From positions 1,364,001-1,428,000 of the forward strand of contig JBBCGL010000001.1 of NCBI GenBank assembly GCA_037200385.1: a stretch of DNA of 64,000 nt, in the 5' to 3' direction. Source of the stretch: Rhizomicrobium sp. Lineage in GTDB: Bacteria; Pseudomonadota; Alphaproteobacteria; Micropepsales; Micropepsaceae. Positions 9,601 through 18,623 of this stretch are shown one piece after another; the first letter of the stretch is position 1; each line of letters begins with the position of its first letter. A program made the position numbers and the translations under genes. The notes under the pieces are model-generated. The model was not told the origin of the DNA. It was given only the letters and a program-made list of their open reading frames with translations, and did not search any database.

Positions 9601-10035
9601 CCATCGGCAGTGCATGCGGTGGCCAAGTTTCCCCTCACGGCGAACGGCAAGATTGACCGGCAGGCGCTCGCCGAGCCGCAACGCAGCGAAGAGCCCGTTC
9701 GCGAGGTGCCACTGGTCGGAGTCGAGATCGAGATCGCCGGTCTGGCTATGGAGGTGCTGCAGATCGGCGAACTGGGCCCGCTCGACAATTTCTTCGACCA
9801 GGGTTGCACGTCGATGCAGCTCGTACAGATACAGGGAGAAGTCCGCCGACGATTCCACGTAGACATTCCGATCGCGATCTTTCTCGAACATGCGAGCGTG
9901 CGCGGGATCGCGGCGCTCGTGCGCGGCGGCGAGGCCGCGCCCGACTCGGCGGACGCCGGCGCGGCCCGTGGCCGCATTCGCAGGGAAACGCGCATGCGGC
10001 GGACGCGCCCGAGAGGGCAAGACGCGCATGGCTGA
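6667..10035 (+). CDS. NRPS module Cy-A-PCP, cysteine-specific heterocyclization module
   Basis: A protein of about 1,122 residues with one module. The heterocyclization domain (about residues 40-490) opens with FPLTDVQQAYLLGR, has RHDMLRAV, the diagnostic DxxxxD pair Asp184/Asp189 in SVDLLNLDLGS, an FTS block and SQTPQVELD. The adenylation domain (about 530-1000) has YVIFTSGSTGRPKG, FDLSVYDIFG, YRTGD and the terminal Lys in LTANGKID. Reading the pocket by comparison with GrsA gives D-L-Y-N-L-S-L-I-W, the classical cysteine code. The carrier domain has Ser1049 in an unusual GCTSMQ context. The ATG at 6667 has AGGA nine bases upstream; a GTG at 6604 is the alternative. The N-terminal Cy domain has no donor carrier in the same chain, so it must accept an acyl group in trans, most simply from the FAAL-ACP at 18624. 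The stop overlaps the next gene by 8 bases. Confidence 0.93.
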   Translation: MIPRGSAREGEAVRALSPAGKRELLARLLRERETGASLALRPEPGGRHEPFPLTDVQQAYLLGRSGYGELSGVGVHGYVEIDCLDLNVTRLEDAWRKLIERHDMLRAVILSDGRQCVRPFEEAPRFDIPCDDWRGVEPREIDIRTAKIREEMSHEVRPADGGYLFDFRSARIDDRTTRLFLSVDLLNLDLGSLVILVREWRLLYEQPEARLSPLPIGYRDYARALEDEGKSRQGLSALEFWRARLSTLPPKPELAHRIAANALRKPRFVRRTLRMSRQKFAQFENRARGHGLTPSSALLAAYAEVLALYGRNTALTINVTLFNRRPFHPAVHDLVGDFTSMMPVDFHAETGGFVLRAKAMQVRLWEGMEKSAVSGVRIRREFRRQRGLRGEADLSVVFTSALGIAPQGDGLASFGRVRFAVSQTPQVELDYQVVPEPDGAVLHNWDAVEELFPEGLIDRMQASFARLVDLLALEDAAWERETLDICDPIDLQPRIEANRTAAVVVPARLEDAFERQTNRRPDRMALVDLASSMSYGALLGAAGSLAKRLREAGVARGDRVGILAREKREQLIGVLGTLKAGGAYVPLATDAPPARRAALLAAVGARAVCTDGSCDPAERDEARSWVSIRTAMDDASHGTGEVDAEDLAYVIFTSGSTGRPKGVAVRHRAAWNTIRDLNERFEIGAADRVLAVSSLAFDLSVYDIFGLLGSGGAVVAPAFDRTSNPAHWLELIENCGVTVWNSVPALMTLLVDELERRGVEEMGGSLRLVLLSGDWIPIGLPDRIRRLWPKAKIYSLGGATEAGIWSTIFKIDAIDQTWPSIPYGKPLTNQHFRIVDRRGVDRPTHVPGELWIGGESLAQGYWDDPDRTEAAFVVDARTGQRYYRTGDACRYRPDGHVEILGRLDRQVKIRGHRIEPGEVESVLRQDARVRDVVVDVRGEAPDRQRLVAWVIVDDATMAAELVSDLKRRAAAGLPVYMVPSAVHAVAKFPLTANGKIDRQALAEPQRSEEPVREVPLVGVEIEIAGLAMEVLQIGELGPLDNFFDQGCTSMQLVQIQGEVRRRFHVDIPIAIFLEHASVRGIAALVRGGEAAPDSADAGAARGRIRRETRMRRTRPRGQDAHG

Positions 10036-13000
10036 GGATCCGCCCGCAGACGCCATCGCCGTAATCGGACTGGCTTGTCGGTTTCCGGGAGCGGCGACCG
10101 AGCAGCAATTCTGGCGCAATCTCTGCGGCGGCGAAGAGTCTCTGACCTTTCCATCCCGCGAGCAATTGATCGCCGCAGGCGTGGACTCAGCGCTCGTGAA
10201 CCGGCCGGAATATGTCCGTGCCGTCTCCAGCATCGAAGGCGTGGACCTCTTCGACCCCGGGTTCTTCGGCCTGACCGTGGGCGAGGCGCGCCTGATGGAT
10301 CCGCAGCAGCGGATATTCCTGGAAACGGCGTGGCACTGCATGGAATCCGCCGGCTACGATCCGCGGTCCTACGATGGCCCGATCGGCTGCTTTGCCGGCT
10401 GTTCGATCAATACCTACATGCTCTGGCATCTCCTGGCGGACGGCAAGCCGCGTTCGCTGAGCGAAATGCTCCCGATGTTCCTCACCAATGACAAAGACTT
10501 TCTCTCTCTTCAGGTGGCATACCGGCTGAACCTCACGGGTCCCGCGATCACTTGCCAGACGGCGTGTTCGACCGGTTTGGTGGCCATCCATCTGGCGGCC
10601 CAAAGCATCCTCTCCGGCGAGTGCGATCTGGCGCTGGCGGGTGCCGTGTCGATCCGCCCGCCGGAGGGCGCGGGCTATCTGTTCGAAGACGGTCTCATTC
10701 AAAGTCCGGACGGACACACCCGTCCCTTCGACGCGCGGGCCGGCGGCACGCTGTTTGGACACGGCGCCGGCGCGGTGGTTCTCAAGCGGTTGGACGCGGC
10801 GGTGCGCGACGGCGATCGGATCCGCGCGGTCCTTCTCGGCACGGCCGTCAACAATGACGGCGCCGCGAAGGCGACGTTCCACGCCCCGGCAATCCGCGGT
10901 CAATCGCGCGTGATCGCCGAAGCGCAGGAAGTCGCCGGCATCGAACCGGACTCCGTTGCTTATGTGGAATGTCATGGCACCGGCACGGCGCTTGGCGATC
11001 CGATGGAGATCGAGGCGCTGACGCGCGCCTTCCGGCGCGGCACGACACGAACCAATTTCTGCGCCATCGGTTCCGTCAAATCGAATTTCGGGCATTTGGA
11101 GGTGGCGGCCGGAATTGCGGGCTTCATCAAGACCGCGCTCGTAGTCGAGAACGGCCAGATACCTCCGACCCTGAACTTCGAGACACCGAACCCGGAAATC
11201 CCATTCGAGTCGAGCCCCTTCTACGTGGCCACAAGACTGGAGGATTGGCCGCCGACAGCAGCGCCGCGCGTCGCCGGCGTCTCATCGTTCGGCATGGGCG
11301 GAACCAACGCGCACGCGATCCTCGGCGCACCACCGAAGCGGGTGCGTCGGCGCCTTGCGCCGGAGCGCAGGCCCTATCTTCTGGCACTGAGCGCCCATGA
11401 GCCGGAAGCCCTGTCGGAGTTGGCAATAGCCTATGCCGACGTGATCGAAGCCGAGCCGGAAGCGCTGGGCGATCTGTGTTTCACGGCACATGTCGGCCGC
11501 GCGCAATTGCCGTGGCGACGGGCCTTCGTGGCTGACGACCCGCAGGCGATGACGAAGCTGCTGCACGAGGCGGCGCAGGGCGGAAAAGCCCGCCACGTAT
11601 CCGGTCCGCCGCGCCCGGCATTCCTCTTCACCGGACAGGGGTCTCAATATGCAGGCCTCGCCGCGGGGCTCTACGAGTCCGAGCCGGTGTTCCGTGCCGA
11701 GTTCGACCGTTGCGCCGCCGCGGTTGCGGACGAGGTCGGCGTGCTGCTCCCGCAGCTCGCATTCGATCCGACTTCGCAAGCGCTGCGGGATACAAGGTTC
11801 GCGCAACCGGTCCTGTTCGCCACGGAATGGTCGCTCGCGGCGTTGCTGCGCGAATGGGGCATCGAACCGCACGCCGTGGCTGGCCACAGTCTGGGCGAGT
11901 ATGTCGCGGCTAGCGTTGCCGGCGTGATGAGCCCGGAGGACGCCATCCGTCTGGTGGCTGTCCGTGGACGGCTCATGAGTCAGACGCGTGGCGCCATGGC
12001 GGAAGTGGAGGCGCCGGAGAGCGTTGTGCGCGATGGAATTGCGCCTTGGGGATCACAACTTGCAATCGCCGCCGTCAACGCACCCGAGCGGATCGTGGTC
12101 TCCGGCGCCGAGGCCGCACTCGAAGCGGCCGTCGCGTGGTTCGGCAAGGAGGGAATTGGCGCCGTCAGACTCAAGGTGGAGCAGGCCTTCCATTCCGCGA
12201 TGATCGACCCGGTGCTCGATTCGTTTCAGCTGGCGGCATCGGACATCGGCTATCGGGCGCCACAAATTCCTCTCGCGTCGAACCTGACGGGCGAGCTCGT
12301 CGAGACGGTGGACGCGGCCTACTGGCGCGCGCACGCCAGATCGACCGTCCAGTTCGAACGCTGCGTCAGGACCCTGGCGCACAGCGGCGCGGATCTCTTC
12401 GTGGAGCTAGGACCGCATCCGGTCCTTCTCGGGGCCGCCACTACGATTGAGCCTCGGATTCCAGGGATTGCGCTGCTGCGCCGGGGGCAGAACGACACCG
12501 AGCAACTCACGCGCGCCTTGGCGCGGCTTTACGAGCATGGGATCGCCGCCCGGGGAAACCGGTATTACGCGGACCGTGGCTACTGGCGCATCGATGCGCC
12601 GCGACTGCCCTTTCGGCGCATCTCCTGCTGGGTCGGTCCCAAACAGCAAGCGCGCGCGCCGGACGAAAGACTGCACGAGATCACCTGGGTCCGGGCAGAG
12701 CAACCGACCGGACAGAGCAACGTCGCCGGCTGGCGGATCATGGGCGACGTTGGACAACTCGACAACATCCTCGAGAACGCTGTTGCGATTTGCGCCGACT
12801 CTCTGCCGGTGGAGCAGTGTGAAGCCTGGGCGCCTTTCGGGATCATCTTTGCACGGGCCGGCGCACCGCCCGGGGACGATCTCGCGGCGTCAACGCAAAG
12901 GCTTGCGCAGCAGCTTCGGGAACTGGGGCGTGCCAATTGGCGTGGCCCTACCGTCGTTCTCACAAAAGGCGCCGCCGACGGCGAGCCGTATGCCGCAGCC

Positions 13001-16000
13001 GCCGGAATCGTGGCGCAAAGCATCCGCGAGGAATTCCCCGGCGCCCGAATCCGCTGTCTGGACGCGAGCGCGGGATGGCACGATCCGCAAGCTGCAGCCG
13101 CCGTAGCGCGCGAACTCGAAACCTCGGACACGTCCGAACAGATCCGACTGGAGAGTTCGGGCCGTACTGTGCGCCGCCTGCGGCCGCTGCAGCCGAGCAC
13201 CGCAAGCCCGCCCATTCGCGCAGACGGCACCTATCTGGTGACGGGCGGCCTGGGGGGCGTCGGCCGCTGTGTCGCGCATTGGCTTCTTGAGAAGGGTGCA
13301 CACCGCGTTTGTCTCGTGGGCCGCTCGGAAGCCAGCCTGGAAACGCTCGCCGAATTGTCCCAGCATGGCGACAAGCTCTTCTATCGGCGCTGCGATGTGA
13401 TCGACGAGGCCGGCGTCCGCGCTCTGGTCAAGGACCTCTGCGACCCGCAAGCCCCTCTTCGAGGCGTGTTCCACGCCGCGGGTGTGTATGGCGAAGATGG
13501 GCGCGAAACGACGCCGCCTTGCATGTTCCATGACGTGATGGCCCCGAAGGTTGAGGGCGCCCGCAACCTTCACGCGGCGACGCGAGATGTCGAACTCGAC
13601 CACTTCGTCCTGTTTTCGTCCATCAGTTCGGTTTTCGCGTTACCGAATTTGGCTGCCTATGGGGCTGCCAACGCCGCGCTCGACGGTATCGCGGAGCAAC
13701 GGCGGCGCCAGGCGTTGCCGGCGCTTTCGGTGAGTTGGGGTGTCTGGAGCGAGGGTGGGATGACGGCGCGCCTGCCGCATGTCCAGCCGCTCATGGATGC
13801 AGCGGGATTGAAGCCGATTTCGCAGGCCACCGGCCTGCGCATGCTCGAGGCTGCCATGGCCTCGCGGCGGGCGCATGTGGTCGCGGTTCCGGCGGATTGG
13901 GACCGGCTCGCGGTGTGGCGGCCCGATCTCGCGCTGATGTTGAACGAGCTCGTGCGCTCTCCGGCCGGCGTGCTCCCCCAAGCGAATCCGGCCGAGGCCG
14001 GCGCAATCGTTCGCGGCATCGTCGCGGATGTTCTCGGGTTGGACACCGTGCCGGACGCGCTCGACTTCGTTTCCCTGGGTGGGGATTCCGTGGCGGCCGC
14101 GCAGGTCGTGGGCCGTGCGCGCGGCCATGGCATCGTCATCGCGCCACGCGATCTCTTCGATCGCAGTTTGGCGGAGCTCCTGGCACAGCTTTCGGGTTCC
14201 GTCCGCGAACGGCAATGGCCGGAACTGCGACCGGAGCCCACGGCATGGCACGAACCGTTTCCGCTGACTCCGGTCCAGGAAGCCTACTGGGTGGGACGCC
14301 AGACAGGGCAGGAACTGGGCGGCGTCGGCACCCACGGCTACCTCGAATTCGAGTTCGAGGCGCTGGACCTTCCCCGGCTCGAAGAGGCGCTGAATCTGCT
14401 CATCTCGCGCCACGACATGCTGCGCGCGGTCATCCAGGACGATGGCATGCAACGCGTGCTCGCCGACGTGCCTTCCCTTCGCATTCCGGTTCTGGATCTT
14501 CGCGCCGCCGAGGATGCGGCGCGGGCGAAAGCCGCCGAAGCAGTGCGCGCAGAGATGTCGCATCAGGTCCTCCCCGCTGGTCGCTGGCCGCTTTTCGACG
14601 TTCGAGTCACACGTCTGCCCGGGTGCGACCTCCTCCACGTGAGCGTGGACAGCCTCATACTCGATGCGGGAAGCATCCGGATGGCGTTGCTCGAATGGGG
14701 CGCGCTCTACCAGGGTCAGGACCTGCCTCCCCGGCCGGCGATCTCGTTCCGCGACTTCGTTCTGGGCGAACGCCGCTTGCGCGAAACGGAAGGCTACGCC
14801 GAAGCCAAAGCCTATTGGACAGGCCGGTTCGCCGATCTAGCGTCCGGCCCGGAGCTCCCGCTACGGGTACAGGCATCGGCGATCGGCACGCCCCGCTTCT
14901 CCCGCCTCTCGGCCGTCCTGCCGCCGCGCGACTGGGAGGCGCTCATGCAAGGGGCCCGCGCGCGAGGCCTGACCCCGACCAGCGTTATGCTCACGGCTTA
15001 CGCCGAGGTTTTGCGGCGCTGGTGCCGGAACAAGAGCTTCGTCTTGAATCTGTCCGTCGAGCGCCGTCTCCCGATGCATCCGGACGTGGACCGCCTGCTC
15101 GGCGAGTTCACCGGCATCGAATTGCTGGTCGCCAAGAAACCACCCCCGGGGGCGAGCTTCGAGACGTGCGCGCGCTTGCTTCAGGAACAATTGCTCGAAG
15201 ATCTGCGTCACGATCAATACAGCGGAGTCGAAGTCCTTCGCGACATATCGAGACACAGGGGGCGGCTGTCCGGAAACATTGCGCCGGTCGTATTCACGAG
15301 CCTGCTCAACGGCCGTTTCGGCCGGGGCGATCGGTCGGCTTTCTTTCCCGGTTACCGGGCACAGACCTTCGGCATCAGCCAGACGCCGCAAGTCTGGCTC
15401 GACAACAAGGCGCTGGAAGCCGACGACGGTGGGCTGGTTGCCGAGTGGGACTTCGTGGACGATCTCTTTCCCGAAGGCCTGGTTGCCGCAATGCATGCCG
15501 CTTACATGCGGCTGCTTGAACATGTCGCGCGCGGCGCTTGGGACGACCGCTTAGATATTTTTCCTGCGGCGGCCAGGGACAAGATCGATTCCGCCAATGA
15601 TACCGCCGCGGCGGCGCCGGACGTGCGGCTTCACGAGCCGATCTTGCATACGGCGCGCGCGGCACCCGAGCGCCTGGCTGCAATCGAGGGCGAGCACGCC
15701 TGGACCTTTGAGAGCGTGGTTCAGCGTGCCGACGCGCTCGGACGTAGTCTGGCGAAGCGCGGACTGGCGGACGGCGCTCGGGTGGCGATCCTTGCGGAAT
15801 CGCGGGTCGAGGCCATGGCCGCCGCCCTCGGCATCTTGCGCGCCAGAGGCTGCTATGTGCCGATCGGAACGGACTGGCCGCCGGCGCGGATCGCGCAAGC
15901 TCTCGACGCCGCCGAGGTGCAGGCGGTCGTGGGCGATACGAAGCGGCTGGACGGTCTCCAGTTGGCGCCCCATGTCGCCAGTATCGGCCTCGACGCGCCG

Positions 16001-17422
16001 AACGACGATGCAGGCGAGACTGCGTGGCCGCGGCCCGCTGCGTCGGATTTGAGCTACATCATGTTCACCTCCGGATCGACCGGCGTCCCAAAGGGCGTCG
16101 CGATCGAACACGCCGCCGTCGCGAACACGCTCGCGGACATGAACGCGCGCTTTGGCGTGTCGGCCGCCGACCGCCTGTTCGCGGTGTCCGCCTTCACCTT
16201 CGATCTTTCCGTGTGGGATATGTTCGGCGTCGCCGGCGCCGGCGGCTGCGTCGTGTTTCCGCGCCGTGGCACGGAGAAAGATCCGGGCGCCTGGGTGCAC
16301 GATTTGGCCACGCACCGGATCACGCTGTGGAACTCGGTGCCGGCGTTCATGGAGATGCTTCTGGGATACATCGAGACGGCAGGCATCGACCGTCTCGGCG
16401 AGGCCCGCGAGTGGATGAGGCTGGTCCTGCTGAGCGGCGACTGGATTCCTCTCGAACTGCCCGACCGCATCCGCAGGGTCTTTCCGAACGCCCGGATCGT
16501 CAGCCTCGGGGGCGCCACGGAAGCCGCGATTTGGTCCGTGCTTTACGAGATCGAAGAGGTGAAGCCGGGCTGGAAGAGCATTCCTTATGGAAAAGCGATG
16601 CGAAACCAGCGCCTGTATGTGCTCGATGAAGATTTCGAACCCTGCCCCGAACACGTGGTTGGCGAGATTTGCATAGAAGGCCTGGGCCTGGCCCGCGGCT
16701 ATTGGGGAGACCCGGAGCAGACCGCGGAGCGCTTTTGCGTCCCGCCGAACCGAGGCCAGCGTCTCTATCGGACAGGAGATCTCGGACGTCTGATGCCTTC
16801 GGGCGACATCGAATTCCTCGGACGCGAAGACGGCCAGGTAAAGATCTCCGGCTTCCGCGTCGAGCTCAAGGAGGTCGAAGCCCATCTCCTTGCAACGCCG
16901 GGCGTTAAACAGGCGGTAGTCGAGCGCATCGGCGGACGGACCGACGGCAGGCTGGTGGCTTACGTGATTGGCGGCGTCGATGCCGAGACCCTTCACCGGA
17001 GCATGCGAAAAATTCTTCCCGGCTACATGGTACCGTCCCAGATCGTGGTCCTGGAGGCGTGGCCGCTCACGGCAAACGGAAAAATCGATCGCAAAACGTT
17101 GGCCGGCCTGCTGAGCGCGGAAAATCCGCAGGCGCGCGCGCGCTCCGGCGTGCCGGAGAACGCCTTGCAGGCAAAGCTGCTCGACCTGTGGCAAACCGTC
17201 CTGGAACTCGACGAGCCCGTGGGCATCGACGACAGCTATCTGGATTTGGGCGGGAATTCGGTTCACGTCGCCCGCGTGATGGCGGACCTGGAGACGTTCC
17301 TCGGCGAGGAGGTCCCCGCGATCCTGCTGTTCGAAAGCACGACGATTCGCGAATTGTCCGCCCAGCTCGCCACGGAGTTCGACTCCGCGGCTTCGCTGGT
17401 GCGCGAGAGGATCGTGTCATGA
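10028..17422 (+). CDS. hybrid PKS-NRPS: KS-AT-KR-ACP-Cy-A-PCP
   Basis: A 2,464-residue megasynthase. The KS has Cys180 (TACSTG), His316 (HGTGT) and His356 (KSNFGHLE). The AT has Ser621 (GHSLGE) and His722 in an AFHS context, which suggests malonyl-CoA. A non-catalytic spacer is followed by a KR (about 1070-1330) with GGLGGVG and Tyr1211 in a Ser-Tyr-Asn arrangement, so the beta-keto group should become a hydroxyl. I see no DH, ER or C-methyltransferase. ACP Ser1354 (GGDSV) precedes a second heterocyclization domain with Asp1541/Asp1546 (SVDSLILD) and SQTPQVWLD. The second A domain gives pocket D-L-W-N-L-S-L-I-W, one residue from the cysteine code. The final PCP has Ser2411. Nothing follows it, so there is no thioesterase, reductase or terminal C domain. 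The logic resembles yersiniabactin HMWP1 without methylation or TE. Confidence 0.93.
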   Translation: MAEDPPADAIAVIGLACRFPGAATEQQFWRNLCGGEESLTFPSREQLIAAGVDSALVNRPEYVRAVSSIEGVDLFDPGFFGLTVGEARLMDPQQRIFLETAWHCMESAGYDPRSYDGPIGCFAGCSINTYMLWHLLADGKPRSLSEMLPMFLTNDKDFLSLQVAYRLNLTGPAITCQTACSTGLVAIHLAAQSILSGECDLALAGAVSIRPPEGAGYLFEDGLIQSPDGHTRPFDARAGGTLFGHGAGAVVLKRLDAAVRDGDRIRAVLLGTAVNNDGAAKATFHAPAIRGQSRVIAEAQEVAGIEPDSVAYVECHGTGTALGDPMEIEALTRAFRRGTTRTNFCAIGSVKSNFGHLEVAAGIAGFIKTALVVENGQIPPTLNFETPNPEIPFESSPFYVATRLEDWPPTAAPRVAGVSSFGMGGTNAHAILGAPPKRVRRRLAPERRPYLLALSAHEPEALSELAIAYADVIEAEPEALGDLCFTAHVGRAQLPWRRAFVADDPQAMTKLLHEAAQGGKARHVSGPPRPAFLFTGQGSQYAGLAAGLYESEPVFRAEFDRCAAAVADEVGVLLPQLAFDPTSQALRDTRFAQPVLFATEWSLAALLREWGIEPHAVAGHSLGEYVAASVAGVMSPEDAIRLVAVRGRLMSQTRGAMAEVEAPESVVRDGIAPWGSQLAIAAVNAPERIVVSGAEAALEAAVAWFGKEGIGAVRLKVEQAFHSAMIDPVLDSFQLAASDIGYRAPQIPLASNLTGELVETVDAAYWRAHARSTVQFERCVRTLAHSGADLFVELGPHPVLLGAATTIEPRIPGIALLRRGQNDTEQLTRALARLYEHGIAARGNRYYADRGYWRIDAPRLPFRRISCWVGPKQQARAPDERLHEITWVRAEQPTGQSNVAGWRIMGDVGQLDNILENAVAICADSLPVEQCEAWAPFGIIFARAGAPPGDDLAASTQRLAQQLRELGRANWRGPTVVLTKGAADGEPYAAAAGIVAQSIREEFPGARIRCLDASAGWHDPQAAAAVARELETSDTSEQIRLESSGRTVRRLRPLQPSTASPPIRADGTYLVTGGLGGVGRCVAHWLLEKGAHRVCLVGRSEASLETLAELSQHGDKLFYRRCDVIDEAGVRALVKDLCDPQAPLRGVFHAAGVYGEDGRETTPPCMFHDVMAPKVEGARNLHAATRDVELDHFVLFSSISSVFALPNLAAYGAANAALDGIAEQRRRQALPALSVSWGVWSEGGMTARLPHVQPLMDAAGLKPISQATGLRMLEAAMASRRAHVVAVPADWDRLAVWRPDLALMLNELVRSPAGVLPQANPAEAGAIVRGIVADVLGLDTVPDALDFVSLGGDSVAAAQVVGRARGHGIVIAPRDLFDRSLAELLAQLSGSVRERQWPELRPEPTAWHEPFPLTPVQEAYWVGRQTGQELGGVGTHGYLEFEFEALDLPRLEEALNLLISRHDMLRAVIQDDGMQRVLADVPSLRIPVLDLRAAEDAARAKAAEAVRAEMSHQVLPAGRWPLFDVRVTRLPGCDLLHVSVDSLILDAGSIRMALLEWGALYQGQDLPPRPAISFRDFVLGERRLRETEGYAEAKAYWTGRFADLASGPELPLRVQASAIGTPRFSRLSAVLPPRDWEALMQGARARGLTPTSVMLTAYAEVLRRWCRNKSFVLNLSVERRLPMHPDVDRLLGEFTGIELLVAKKPPPGASFETCARLLQEQLLEDLRHDQYSGVEVLRDISRHRGRLSGNIAPVVFTSLLNGRFGRGDRSAFFPGYRAQTFGISQTPQVWLDNKALEADDGGLVAEWDFVDDLFPEGLVAAMHAAYMRLLEHVARGAWDDRLDIFPAAARDKIDSANDTAAAAPDVRLHEPILHTARAAPERLAAIEGEHAWTFESVVQRADALGRSLAKRGLADGARVAILAESRVEAMAAALGILRARGCYVPIGTDWPPARIAQALDAAEVQAVVGDTKRLDGLQLAPHVASIGLDAPNDDAGETAWPRPAASDLSYIMFTSGSTGVPKGVAIEHAAVANTLADMNARFGVSAADRLFAVSAFTFDLSVWDMFGVAGAGGCVVFPRRGTEKDPGAWVHDLATHRITLWNSVPAFMEMLLGYIETAGIDRLGEAREWMRLVLLSGDWIPLELPDRIRRVFPNARIVSLGGATEAAIWSVLYEIEEVKPGWKSIPYGKAMRNQRLYVLDEDFEPCPEHVVGEICIEGLGLARGYWGDPEQTAERFCVPPNRGQRLYRTGDLGRLMPSGDIEFLGREDGQVKISGFRVELKEVEAHLLATPGVKQAVVERIGGRTDGRLVAYVIGGVDAETLHRSMRKILPGYMVPSQIVVLEAWPLTANGKIDRKTLAGLLSAENPQARARSGVPENALQAKLLDLWQTVLELDEPVGIDDSYLDLGGNSVHVARVMADLETFLGEEVPAILLFESTTIRELSAQLATEFDSAASLVRERIVS

Positions 17423-18180
17423 ACCGTTGGATCCGCTGTCAGATTCCGCGGCCCGAGCACGAAATCAGGCTCATCTGTTTCCCCAACGCGGGCGCCGGCG
17501 CAAACGCGTTCGCCACTTGGGGGCGCGCACTGCCCGCGCGGATCGAAGTCTGTGCCGTCGAGCTCCCAGGGCGCTGGACCCGGATTCGCGAACCGCTCTA
17601 CACACGGTTCGACGACCTGAGCGGCCCTCTGCGCGATGCGCTGGAGCCGCTGTGCCGGGGGCGCTTCGCATTTCTCGGATACAGCATGGGCGGGCTTCTC
17701 GCCTTCGAGTTGACGCGGCGGCTGTGCGAAAGCGGGGCACAGGTCCCCGAGCATCTCTTCGTGGTCTCGACGCCGGCGCCCGGCGCCCGGCCCGCGAAAC
17801 GCGTGAGCCATCTCGACACCACGCAGATGATGAATGCCGTCGCCAGGAATACCGGGCGCGCGTTCCCCGCCGAGCTCGGCTCCGAGATGACGGACCTGCT
17901 CGTTCCCATTCTGCGCGCGGATCTGGCGGTCGCGGAATCCTATCACTGCGAGAATCCGAGACCGCTTCCGGTACCGATCAGCGCCTTCGCCGGAAAGGGC
18001 GATCCGGCCTTCGAGGATCCCGTCGCCCTCTCCGGATGGCGTTCGCAGACCATGGCCGGCTTCAATGCGCGCGAATATCGCGGCGACCATTTCGTCCTGG
18101 ATCAGCATCGGGACGACGTGATGCGGCACATATCGGAGGCGCTCGGCGCGTCTCCCATCCCGTCGAGGACTGCGCCATGA
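17419..18180 (+). CDS. type II thioesterase
   Basis: A 253-residue alpha/beta hydrolase of the RifR/GrsT type that removes wrong or stalled acyl groups from carrier domains. It has ICFPNAGAGA near the N-terminus, the nucleophile elbow GYSMGG with Ser89, and a C-terminal GDHF with the catalytic His. The ATG overlaps the stop of the PKS-NRPS gene (ATGA), indicating translational coupling. As no integral thioesterase is present, this enzyme could also be the one that releases the finished chain. That is inference; editing is the usual role. Confidence 0.92.
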   Translation: MNRWIRCQIPRPEHEIRLICFPNAGAGANAFATWGRALPARIEVCAVELPGRWTRIREPLYTRFDDLSGPLRDALEPLCRGRFAFLGYSMGGLLAFELTRRLCESGAQVPEHLFVVSTPAPGARPAKRVSHLDTTQMMNAVARNTGRAFPAELGSEMTDLLVPILRADLAVAESYHCENPRPLPVPISAFAGKGDPAFEDPVALSGWRSQTMAGFNAREYRGDHFVLDQHRDDVMRHISEALGASPIPSRTAP

Positions 18181-18620
18181 GCCGCAGCGGTGCGCAGCAG
18201 CGCAGTCTCATCATGGCCGTAGGCGCGATGCTCGTGCAGGGCAGCTGGGCCGCATATGCAAATTGGGATTTCGGCGCAGCTGCGGGAGTCCGGGCCGGCA
18301 TCGTTCAAGGCGCTCTCAGTTCGGTGATGACTTATGTGGTGACGATGATCATGGAGTGGATCCTCGGCCGCATGGAAAGGGCGTCGCGACCCGTCGCGGT
18401 CGCAGCGGCCGCGGCATCGGCGATCGCGACGATGATCGTATTGCAGGCGGGAATGCACCGGCTCGCCGGAACGCCGCGAATACTTGTCTCGATCTTGCCC
18501 GCCGTGATCGTCGGCGCCTTTTATTGTGCAATATACAGCATCGTCGTCACGCGGCGCGGCGCGGCCCATGCCGGGAGCTGCGAAGCGCCGCGCTACGGCA
18601 GCGAACCCCAGGGAGAATGA
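18177..18620 (+). CDS. small multi-spanning membrane protein of unknown function
   Basis: The 147-residue protein starts with an ATG that overlaps the stop of the thioesterase gene. It has about four hydrophobic segments (roughly residues 10-28, 40-60, 70-90 and 100-122) and a short polar tail. I do not recognise the family. It lies inside the biosynthetic operon and is the only membrane-spanning protein there apart from the hydroxylase at 22384. It might anchor the synthetase or take part in export, but it is too small to be a stand-alone transporter of a known class. Confidence 0.7.
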   Translation: MSRSGAQQRSLIMAVGAMLVQGSWAAYANWDFGAAAGVRAGIVQGALSSVMTYVVTMIMEWILGRMERASRPVAVAAAAASAIATMIVLQAGMHRLAGTPRILVSILPAVIVGAFYCAIYSIVVTRRGAAHAGSCEAPRYGSEPQGE

Positions 18621-18623
18621 GGC

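Noticed and set aside
12650-13230. Possible extra domain (DH or methyltransferase) between AT and KR
   Set aside because: No HxxxGxxxxP or SAM-binding motif is present; the segment fits the structural half of a KR domain.
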